Below, in pieces: positions 16,958 to 24,271 of a DNA stretch of 47,436 nucleotides. Both the position numbers and the translations under genes were made by a program. Below the pieces are notes generated by a model that had not been told where the DNA came from, searched no databases, and worked only from the letters and a program-made list of their open reading frames with translations. Numbering within the stretch: the first letter of the stretch is position 1; each line of letters begins with the position of its first letter. The stretch spans positions 1 through 47,436 of the forward strand of contig JBOGIQ010000009.1 in NCBI GenBank assembly GCA_050742535.1. The letters are read 5' to 3'. Origin of the DNA: Gp6-AA40 sp050742535 (lineage in GTDB: Bacteria > Acidobacteriota > Vicinamibacteria > Vicinamibacterales > UBA2999).

Positions 16958-17499
16958 TAGTGCGCCCTCTTCACGCGGTCGCGCTCGATGTTGGCGCGGA
17001 ACTCGTGTTCGCTCACCTCGAGCGGCTCATACGTCTGGGCGCCCTTGCGGATCTGGACCGGATAGTCCTTGCGGGCCGGATGCCCGTCCCAGTCCTCCGG
17101 CATGAGCAGGCGCCGCAGGTCCGAATGGCCGTCGAAGACGATGCCGAACATGTCCCACACTTCGCGCTCGGGCCAGCCTGCGCCCTTCCACACCCCCTGC
17201 ACGGTGGGAACCGTTCCGCCTTCGTGAACCCGGACTTTCAGCCGCAGCCGCGCCCGCCGCGGGATGGACAGCAGGTGGTAGACCACCTCGAACCGCGGCT
17301 GCCGGGGAATGTAGTCGGCGGCGGTGATCTCGATGATGGTCGTGAATCGCAGCGGATCCGCATCCCGCAGCGCGAGGCACGTCTCGACCAGACGGTCCGC
17401 CGGCACGTAGACCGTGGCGAAATCGGCGCTCGGCACCTCCTCGAACGAGGCATTCGGTACGAGCGGGGCGAGGGCGGCGATAACTTCGCTGGCGGTCAT
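16957..17499 (-). CDS. nuoC: NADH-quinone oxidoreductase subunit C
   Basis: The 180-residue 30-kDa-type subunit joins NuoD in the connecting module. The family signature is in the stretch WPEREVWDMFGIVFDGHSDLRR, followed by LMPEDWDGHPARKDYPVQ. It is a separate gene, not fused to nuoD. It lies 15 bases after nuoB. Confidence 0.97.
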   Translation of the reverse strand: MTASEVIAALAPLVPNASFEEVPSADFATVYVPADRLVETCLALRDADPLRFTTIIEITAADYIPRQPRFEVVYHLLSIPRRARLRLKVRVHEGGTVPTVQGVWKGAGWPEREVWDMFGIVFDGHSDLRRLLMPEDWDGHPARKDYPVQIRKGAQTYEPLEVSEHEFRANIERDRVKRAH

Positions 17500-17514
17500 G
17501 AACTCACGTCGGAG

Positions 17515-17997
17515 TCAGGCGCGAGAGCGAGCAATCTTGTTCTGCAGCTGCACGATTCCGTAGATCAACGACTCCGGACGCGGCGGGCAGCCGGGCACGT
17601 ACACGTCCACGGGCACGACCTGGTCGACTCCCTGGACGATGGCGTAGTTGTCGAAGACGCCGCCAATGGACGCGCAGGCCCCCATGGAGATGACCCACTT
17701 CGGATCGGGCATCTGGTCGTAGACCCGGCGCATCGCCGGCGCCATCTTCCTGGACAGCCGGCCGGCCACGATCATCAAGTCCGACTGCCGCGGCGAGCCG
17801 CGGAAGACTTCGGCACCGAAGCGCGCGATGTCGTAGCGGCTCGCGGCCATGGCCATCATCTCGATGGCGCAGCAGGCCAGGCCGAACTGGGCCGGCCAGA
17901 TCGCCGACCGCCTCGCCCACTGCACGACTTTCTCCACCGTGGTGGTCAGCAGCGGCAGCTCGGGGTCGAGGCCGTGATCGTGGGTTTCAGGTGCCAT
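17515..17997 (-). CDS. nuoB: NADH-quinone oxidoreductase subunit B
   Basis: The 160-residue subunit holds the terminal [4Fe-4S] cluster N2, which reduces quinone. Ligands are the adjacent Cys pair in LACCAIEMM (about 40-41), the Cys in MGACASIGG (about 105) and in PGCPPRPE (about 136). I chose ATG at 17997, two bases after the nuoA stop; a longer reading frame upstream is only overlap with nuoA. Confidence 0.98.
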   Translation of the reverse strand: MAPETHDHGLDPELPLLTTTVEKVVQWARRSAIWPAQFGLACCAIEMMAMAASRYDIARFGAEVFRGSPRQSDLMIVAGRLSRKMAPAMRRVYDQMPDPKWVISMGACASIGGVFDNYAIVQGVDQVVPVDVYVPGCPPRPESLIYGIVQLQNKIARSRA

Positions 17998-17999
17998 CG

Positions 18000-18401
18000 C
18001 TACGCCGCCTTCCGCTCCGCCTGCCCGCGGGCGCGCCGCACGGCAGAGGGCCCCCAGTCGAGCAACCCCTTGCGCCAGACGTAGATGTAGCCGACGGCAA
18101 GGATCAGGAAGAAGGTCAGAATCTGGGCAAATCCAAACCAGCCGAGGTCGCGCAACGCCAGCGCCCAGGGATAGAGGAAGGCGATCTCGATGTCGAAGAG
18201 CAGAAAGATCATCGCCACCAGGTAGAACTTGACCGAGTGGCGCTCCCGCGCATCGCCGACAGCGGGCATACCGCATTCATACGGCGCGAGCTTTTCCGGA
18301 GTCGGGTTCTTAGGGCCGAGGAGGATCGAGAGGCCGATCATCACGCCCGCAAAGCCGACGCCCAGGGCGATCATGATCACTACACCTAGCCAGCCGTCCA
18401 T
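18000..18401 (-). CDS. nuoA: NADH-quinone oxidoreductase subunit A
   Basis: The 133-residue subunit has three membrane helices. The loop between helix 1 and 2 contains the conserved YECGMPAVGDARERHSVKFY, with the Cys exposed in deactive complex. FLLFDIEIAFLYPWA follows. It is the first gene of the operon; GAGG lies five bases before ATG. Confidence 0.97.
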   Translation of the reverse strand: MDGWLGVVIMIALGVGFAGVMIGLSILLGPKNPTPEKLAPYECGMPAVGDARERHSVKFYLVAMIFLLFDIEIAFLYPWALALRDLGWFGFAQILTFFLILAVGYIYVWRKGLLDWGPSAVRRARGQAERKAA

Positions 18402-18521
18402 GCGACCCTCAAGATAGCGTGGTCCCGGCGCGGTACCGGGGAAGGAATCGTTGGAACGCTCGCCACGACGCTCACCCAGATGCCCACGGGCGCGCTTGTG
18501 AAGAGTTTCCCAAACCTGTTC

Positions 18522-18550
18522 ATGCTATAGAACGCCGCCCGCTCCGTCAA
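18522..18550 (-). promoter_or_regulatory. Candidate sigma-70-type promoter of the nuo operon
   Basis: On the minus strand TTGACG (18550-18545) and TAGCAT (18527-18522) are separated by 17 bases. Transcription would start near 18515, about 114 bases upstream of nuoA. The divergent VWFA-related gene begins at 18594, so the region serves both directions. Confidence 0.45.
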
Positions 18551-18593
18551 TTGCCGTAAGATCGCTTTCGCTTGTGGAGGAGCGGGGCTCTTC

Positions 18594-20714
18594 ATGGCAT
18601 ATGCGAGGCAGCTCATGAGATTGCGCGTGTCCGCCGTCCTGGTCCTCCTGACTCTGTTCGTCCTCGCTGCCCGCGCTCAGCAGCCCGCCACGCAACCAAC
18701 GATTGATACCCCGATCTTCCGCTCCACCGTCGACGCTATCGAGCTCGACGCGTTTGTCGTCGACGCGAACGGCAACCCGGTAACCGACCTGGACGCGGAC
18801 GACTTCGAGATCTTCGCCGACGGGAAGCCGCAGGAACTGACGGCATTCGCGGTGGTCAACATCCCGTTCGAACGCGTGGAACGCCGCGTCGTGCCAACCG
18901 CCGTTCCGGACGTCCGCACCAACAATCACCCGGAAGGACGGATTTACCTTTTCGCCATCGATGAAATCCCGGCCCAGCTCGTGCCGCGGCTGCGCCTTCG
19001 CCTTCGCCAGTTCATCGAGGAGCACTTCGAAGAAAACGATCGCGCCGCGCTTGTCTACGTCGGACGCGGCAAGTCGACCGACGGCCAGGACTTCACGAGT
19101 GACCGGGCGATGCTCCTGAAGTCGATTGAACGGCTGAGCGGCGGATTCGGCGGCGGCGATCTCGAAGTCGCGTCTCGTCCGGAAGTGCGTCCCACGCCGA
19201 CCGCGCCGACGGGAGAGGCGACCGACACTGCCACCACAACGGCGGCCGCACCCCCGCCGCCTCCCGGGACGACGGCTGCGAATCTGCTCGAGAATGAAGC
19301 GGAGTTCCTGCTCCGTTCGCGCATGCTCAGCCTGCGTACGTTGACCGAATTCATGGCCAACATGCGCGGACGCCGCAAGTCGATCGTGTACGTCACGACG
19401 GGGTTGGGCGCGAGCGTCTACGAGGCGCTCGATTACGACGGCGGCATCCGCAGTATCGCCATCGAAGATCTGCACGGCGCGATCACCGCGGCAACGCGTG
19501 GCAATGTCTCGATCTACCCGATGGATCCAGGCGGAATCGTCCCCGGCCGCGATATCACGGAACAGGCGGTGCCGGATCCGGACAATACCGTTCCGGAGGC
19601 GTCGCTCACATCAATCGGCAGGATGCAGGACCTCCGCGCCCTGGCCGAGACAACGGGCGGCTTCGCCATCATCAGCACGAACAACTACACCGACGCCTAT
19701 ACCAGGGTCGTGCGGGAAAACAGCTCGTACTACATCCTTGGATTCTCGACGACTCCCCAGGCCGACGGGCGGTTCCACGCGGTGGAGATTCGCGTCAAAC
19801 GTCCAGGCCTGCAGGTGCGATCGCGCGGTGGCTATCTGGCTCCGCTGCGCCGCAGGACGCCGATCATCACGCGGGCATCGACGCTGGCGCCGGCAGTCGT
19901 CGAAGCCCTGCAGAGCCCGATCGGTGTCGCCGGCGTCCCGATCCGGATGTTTGCGGCGCCATACAAGGGAATCGACCAGCTGGCGAAAGTGGCGGTGGCG
20001 GCGGAGTTTGGCGTCGAAGCGCTGAACCTCGTCGAGCGAAGCGGCCGGTTCACCGGCAATCTCGCAGTCGCGCTGCGGCCGACGTCCGCAGAAGGCAAGC
20101 TCCTCGAAGGCCAGCGGCACGAGATGGTACTGGCCTTGAAACCGGAGACCTATGAGATCGCCAGGAAGCGGGGCGTGCGAGTGGTGACCGAAATCTCGCT
20201 TCCACCCGGCAGGTACCAGCTTCGCGTGGCCGGTGGGCCCACCGTCGGCGCGGCCGGAAGCGTGACCTACGACCTCGAGATCCCGAGCTTCACGAAAGAA
20301 CCGCTCCTGATGAGCGGCGTCGCGCTGACCTCGTCAACGGCGGACGAGACGGTGACCGTGTGGCCGGGCGCGGCCAGGCCGCTGGATACACGCCTTCCCT
20401 CGCCCATTTCCGTCGCACGCGAATTCTGGCCGGAGGAAATCGTCACCCTCTATACGGAGGTGTACGAGAATGGGCGGCGGCCGGCGCACACAATCGACTT
20501 CAAAGTCGACCTCCGGTCGGCTTCCGGACGCGTGATGTCCACGTTTACGGCGCGGCAGCCTTCGTCGAGCGGCAGCGAAGGCCGTTACAGCTTCACCGCA
20601 CCGATCAGGCTCGAGGACGTCGAGCCGGGTTCATATGTGCTCCACGTCGCGGCAACGTCAACTGCGGGCGCCAAGGAGACGGTGACGCGCGAAATTCCGA
20701 TCAGAGTGCGATAA
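18594..20714 (+). CDS. Secreted VWFA-related domain protein
   Basis: A 706-residue protein with a signal sequence (hydrophobic LRVSAVLVLLTLFVLAARA, cleavage near AQQP). Residues about 40-310 match the VWFA-related domain common in acidobacteria: DDFEIFADGKPQELTAF, then RIYLFAIDEIPAQLVPRLR and RGRRKSIVYVTTGL. A Thr/Pro/Ala-rich linker (about residues 200-225) interrupts it. Later parts contain beta-sandwich regions. It is exported; partners unknown. An internal ATG at 18639 is also possible as start. The next gene begins directly after its stop, in the same frame. Confidence 0.85.
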   Translation: MAYARQLMRLRVSAVLVLLTLFVLAARAQQPATQPTIDTPIFRSTVDAIELDAFVVDANGNPVTDLDADDFEIFADGKPQELTAFAVVNIPFERVERRVVPTAVPDVRTNNHPEGRIYLFAIDEIPAQLVPRLRLRLRQFIEEHFEENDRAALVYVGRGKSTDGQDFTSDRAMLLKSIERLSGGFGGGDLEVASRPEVRPTPTAPTGEATDTATTTAAAPPPPPGTTAANLLENEAEFLLRSRMLSLRTLTEFMANMRGRRKSIVYVTTGLGASVYEALDYDGGIRSIAIEDLHGAITAATRGNVSIYPMDPGGIVPGRDITEQAVPDPDNTVPEASLTSIGRMQDLRALAETTGGFAIISTNNYTDAYTRVVRENSSYYILGFSTTPQADGRFHAVEIRVKRPGLQVRSRGGYLAPLRRRTPIITRASTLAPAVVEALQSPIGVAGVPIRMFAAPYKGIDQLAKVAVAAEFGVEALNLVERSGRFTGNLAVALRPTSAEGKLLEGQRHEMVLALKPETYEIARKRGVRVVTEISLPPGRYQLRVAGGPTVGAAGSVTYDLEIPSFTKEPLLMSGVALTSSTADETVTVWPGAARPLDTRLPSPISVAREFWPEEIVTLYTEVYENGRRPAHTIDFKVDLRSASGRVMSTFTARQPSSSGSEGRYSFTAPIRLEDVEPGSYVLHVAATSTAGAKETVTREIPIRVR

Positions 20715-22370
20715 CTGAGTACGCATCGTTTTCTCACGGCGATCGCCCTGGCGCTGTTCGTGGCGCTGACCTCCACGCTCGCCTCCGCGCAGTCCGCCAC
20801 CCCGGCGGGCCCCCCACGGGACAAACCCGGCCCAAAGACCGGCACCGGCATCATCCGCGGTCGCATCCTGGGCCCGGATGCCATGCCTCTGCGCCGTGCG
20901 CAGGTACAGCTTCAGCCGATGAGCGGATCAGACGGGGGGCCGCGAGTCACGGTCACCGGGGACGATGGCCGGTACGAGTTCGTCCAGTTACCGGCCGGAC
21001 GATATGGTCTATCGGCATCGAAAGGCGGATTCGTCGATATCAACTACGGACAGCGCCGTCCGTTCGAGCAGGGACGGCCGATCGATTTGACCACGGGCCA
21101 GGTGATGGACCGTGTCGATGTGACGCTGCCGCAAGGAGCGGTCGTCACCGGGCGCGTCACCGACGAAACCGGCGAGCCGGTCGCGCAGGCGTACGTGCAA
21201 CTCTCCCGCTATCGATTCACGACCGGCAAGCGCCGGCTGGAACCGCTGTTCGGCGATTCGACCGACGATCGCGGCGAGTTCAGAATCTTCGGTGTGTCGC
21301 CGGCGGATTACTTCCTCACGGCAAGTTACTCGGAGGCCCCTAACAGGTCGAATGATCCCGTCCGATACGTTCGTACCTTCTTCCCTGGAACGGCGTCCGT
21401 CGCGGAGGCGCAACGAGTCCGCGTCAAGCTTGGCGAAGAACTCTCGGGCGTGACGCTCGCGCTGATTCGTCAGCGCGCCGTGTCGATCTCTGGCGTCGTA
21501 CGTTCGTCAACAGCGACACCGCCTGGGTCGACGATGGTGCTCGCCCATCGGAACGATGACAACGGCGACGACTGGCGCATGGGGCAGGCAGGTAACGACG
21601 GCGTGTTCTCCATCACGGGTGTTCTTCCGGGCAGCTATACGCTTGAGGCGGAATCGCACTTCGGCGGCGATCGCGCCTCGACCCAGGTGGCGGTAACCAG
21701 CGCGGACGTTGCCGGGGTCATTCTGACACTCTCTTCCGGGACCACCGCACGCGGCCGGGTGCGCTTCGAAAGCGGCTCACCACCGCGTGACCTCGCGCCG
21801 TCACAGGTGTTCCTTTTTGCGGTTCCGGCAGCCGGTGGCGCCATCGGTGTTGATCGGCAGCCGCCTGTCGTACGCAGCGACTGGACGTTCGAAATCACCG
21901 CACTGCATGGACCTCTCATGCTGACCGGCGGCAGCTTCCCTGACTGGCACATCAAGACGGTCACCGTGAGCGGCAACGATTTCACCGAGCAACCGATCGA
22001 CTTCAGCAGAGGAGATGTCGAGGGCATCGAGGTGGTGCTATCGAACCGGCAGACCGAAGTCGCCGGCCGGGTTACCGATGGTCGTGGCGGCGTAGCCGGC
22101 GATTCGTCCGTCGTAATCTTCGCCGCCGACCCGGAGCGGTGGACGATACGCTCGGGGAAAATCGCCATGGCGCGCCCAGACCAACAGGGCCGGTTCAGCG
22201 TGAAGGGTCTGCGGGCTGGACGGTATCTCGCAATCGCTCTCGATTACCTGGAGCAGGGACAGGAGCACGATCCCGATCTCCTGACGGCATGGGCACGCGT
22301 GGCGACGAGCTTCACACTCGGTGATGGTGAATCACGAACAGTTGATTTGACGGTCACTCAGACGAATTAA
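20715..22370 (+). CDS. Secreted protein of carboxypeptidase-regulatory-like modules, probable CTG start
   Basis: A protein of about 551 residues made of at least four beta-sandwich modules, recognisable by repeated openings such as IIRGRILGPDAMPLRRA, VTGRVTDETGEPVAQAY, ISGVVRSSTATPPG and VAGRVTDGRGGVAGD. Such modules are structural parts of exported proteins. The conventional start GTG at 20760 would cut off the signal peptide. Reading back in frame gives a full one, STHRFLTAIALALFVALTS ending near ASAQ, beginning at CTG 20715 immediately after the upstream stop. No ATG, GTG or TTG exists in between, so a CTG start or reinitiation is likely. Its TAA shares TTAA with the opposite SagB stop. 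Confidence 0.75.
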   Translation: MSTHRFLTAIALALFVALTSTLASAQSATPAGPPRDKPGPKTGTGIIRGRILGPDAMPLRRAQVQLQPMSGSDGGPRVTVTGDDGRYEFVQLPAGRYGLSASKGGFVDINYGQRRPFEQGRPIDLTTGQVMDRVDVTLPQGAVVTGRVTDETGEPVAQAYVQLSRYRFTTGKRRLEPLFGDSTDDRGEFRIFGVSPADYFLTASYSEAPNRSNDPVRYVRTFFPGTASVAEAQRVRVKLGEELSGVTLALIRQRAVSISGVVRSSTATPPGSTMVLAHRNDDNGDDWRMGQAGNDGVFSITGVLPGSYTLEAESHFGGDRASTQVAVTSADVAGVILTLSSGTTARGRVRFESGSPPRDLAPSQVFLFAVPAAGGAIGVDRQPPVVRSDWTFEITALHGPLMLTGGSFPDWHIKTVTVSGNDFTEQPIDFSRGDVEGIEVVLSNRQTEVAGRVTDGRGGVAGDSSVVIFAADPERWTIRSGKIAMARPDQQGRFSVKGLRAGRYLAIALDYLEQGQEHDPDLLTAWARVATSFTLGDGESRTVDLTVTQTN

Positions 22371-23959
22371 CGCCCCTCCCACTCGTATCCCGGCTCCGTC
22401 GTCAGCCGATCGTCATAAACAGGCATACCCATCGAAAAGTGGTAGAGACTCTGCCACTCGACGCCCTTCAGGCCGGCAGCCTCGTGGACGGGATCGTCGT
22501 AGAAGCAGCCGATGCCGGTCGCGCGCGCGCCTGCCGCTTCCGCCTCGAGGTACAAGACCTGGCCCAGGATGCCCGTTTCCCAGAACAGCCGGCGGTAGAA
22601 CCACTCGCCCCGTTCGCGCAGTGACGAAGCCAGCCGCGCGATCATTCCGAGGCTGAAAAAGCCGTCAGCGGCGATGTCCTGATCGCACGACACGCGATTG
22701 GCCACCCAGGTCACGTCGAACGGTAAGAGCAGATACAGGCCGTTCGAATCGTTCATCCGTTCCCAGAGGAATTCGGGCCGCATCGCCGCGCGCCATTCGG
22801 GCAGGACTGCGTCGTCGCGGAGGTACGCGTAGACGCCCGGCGTCAATCCCTCGACGCGGTGGACGAAGATCAGCAGATGGACATGTGGCGGCCAGTCGAT
22901 GGCGTCCCACGGCGGTGCATCCGGTTGTGTGCGCGCGAGCATCGACAGGAACGTCCGCCGCGGCAGCGACGAACGCGCGTCGAAGGCCACGGCGCTTCGC
23001 CGCTGAAGGATGATGTCGCGGGCATACAGTCCTGCGTTTGACAGTGCAACTCCGGGACTCTGTGGGACGGGTTCCGCGACGCGAACAATCGGCGCAGCAT
23101 TGGCGTCGCGGACCCGTCGAGTCGCCCTCGCCACCTGGTCGATGATCGGCCACTCGACGCGCGACGGGCTCAGCGTATTGGCCTGCCCGTTCCACGCCGC
23201 GGCTCGCGCCGCCGCGACGAGCGGCGCAGGGTCAGCGTTCAGCCACGGCTGCAGATCCTCCGGCGTCACGGCGGCGATGCATTCGGGCTCCTCCCCTTCG
23301 GCCTCGGCGAAGTCGGCCGCCCGATCGATCCCGAAGACCGCCGCGATCTCGTCGTCCGACCATTCTGTGAGCAGCGTGAGGCGCCAGCCAAGCATCGCCG
23401 CCGCACAGCGGAGCGCGGCAATCGCGTGGCCGGCGTCGTGCTGGCAATACCTGAACGCGCGCTCGCCGTATTTCCAGGCTTCACGCCAGTGAATCGAGGT
23501 CAGCCCGACGAGGAATCCCGGCGACGAACGCGAGAACGCCGTCCACGCCTCCTGGCGCAGCACGGCGCGCTCTTCCAGCCCATGCTCCAGCGGCGCGTAG
23601 TGGAACACCCGGCCGTCACGTATCAGGTACGACTCCGTCGGGTGGAGGTTGCCGCTCGACGGATTGACGCGAAGCGCCCAGCGTGAGCTTCGGTAGTGCT
23701 TCCACGCGGACAGGCCGAGGGAACAGCGGAAAAACGCGGCAATGCTTGCATCCGTGATCGGCGCAACCGGTGCGTCGCCGCCAAACAACGCATCGTAGGG
23801 AACGTCGGCGGCGACGACGTCACGGGGGAAGAGAATGAGGGGCGCGCCGCGGTAACGCCGAAAGGGATTCGGCTGTGTCGCCCAGTCGAGATACCCTGCC
23901 GACCGGGCGAAGCGGTTGAAGTCGTGCTTGGAGGCCTCGTGATAGCCGAGGGCCGTTAT
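22367..23959 (-). CDS. SagB-type nitroreductase (start codon uncertain)
   Basis: An FMN-dependent oxidoreductase of the SagB/ThcOx group. Motifs include HYRSSRWALRVNPSSGNLHP near the FMN site, QHDAGHAIAALRCAAAMLGW, and in the second half FWETGILGQVLYLEAEAAG and IGCFYDDPVHEAAGLKG. The first canonical start is TTG at 23788, but the frame stays open upstream and encodes the family's typical N-terminus, ALGYHEASKHDFNRFARS and YLDWATQPNPFRRY. The only start-like codon there is ATA at 23959 with AAGGA nine bases before it. No cyclodehydratase or precursor peptide is seen nearby, so it probably acts outside azoline peptide synthesis. Confidence 0.85.
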   Translation of the reverse strand: MTALGYHEASKHDFNRFARSAGYLDWATQPNPFRRYRGAPLILFPRDVVAADVPYDALFGGDAPVAPITDASIAAFFRCSLGLSAWKHYRSSRWALRVNPSSGNLHPTESYLIRDGRVFHYAPLEHGLEERAVLRQEAWTAFSRSSPGFLVGLTSIHWREAWKYGERAFRYCQHDAGHAIAALRCAAAMLGWRLTLLTEWSDDEIAAVFGIDRAADFAEAEGEEPECIAAVTPEDLQPWLNADPAPLVAAARAAAWNGQANTLSPSRVEWPIIDQVARATRRVRDANAAPIVRVAEPVPQSPGVALSNAGLYARDIILQRRSAVAFDARSSLPRRTFLSMLARTQPDAPPWDAIDWPPHVHLLIFVHRVEGLTPGVYAYLRDDAVLPEWRAAMRPEFLWERMNDSNGLYLLLPFDVTWVANRVSCDQDIAADGFFSLGMIARLASSLRERGEWFYRRLFWETGILGQVLYLEAEAAGARATGIGCFYDDPVHEAAGLKGVEWQSLYHFSMGMPVYDDRLTTEPGYEWEGR

Positions 23960-24216
23960 TTGGACAGTTCCTTGATTCGTCGGTCGAGCTCCGCGATTGC
24001 CTGCCCGAGCTGCTGCTTGCGGGTTTCATGCGTGGTCACGTCGAGTTGCCGCTGCATCTCGGTCCGCGCCAGCCGCAGCGACTCGAGCTGCCGCGCCCGC
24101 TCGGGGTCGCCGCTTTTTGCCGCCTGCCGCGCTTTTCGTTTTTCCTGCTCGCGCTCTTCCATTCGCTCGGCGAGGCGGGATTCCGCGTCGACGAGTCCTT
24201 CTCCGGCGTCACCCAT
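23956..24216 (-). CDS. Small coiled-coil protein
   Basis: An 86-residue, highly charged protein with almost no hydrophobic clusters other than heptad positions. Residues 12-45 (AERMEEREQEKRKARQAAK) and 45-86 (LESLRLARTEMQRQLDV, ELDRRIKELSK) are predicted helix. No family is recognised. Its stop overlaps the extended SagB reading frame, so the two are probably translated together. It is divergent from lhr with 55 bases between. Confidence 0.65.
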   Translation of the reverse strand: MGDAGEGLVDAESRLAERMEEREQEKRKARQAAKSGDPERARQLESLRLARTEMQRQLDVTTHETRKQQLGQAIAELDRRIKELSK

Positions 24217-24271
24217 TCATGAAGTCCTGATTGTTAGGTTATAGGAATTACGTTACAGAGTAACTCAGTCC

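Noticed and set aside
22367..23959. Azoline-containing peptide (thiopeptide/streptolysin-like) biosynthesis cluster
   Set aside because: Only the SagB-type oxidoreductase is present; no SagC/SagD-type cyclodehydratase, transporter or precursor peptide is visible in either direction.
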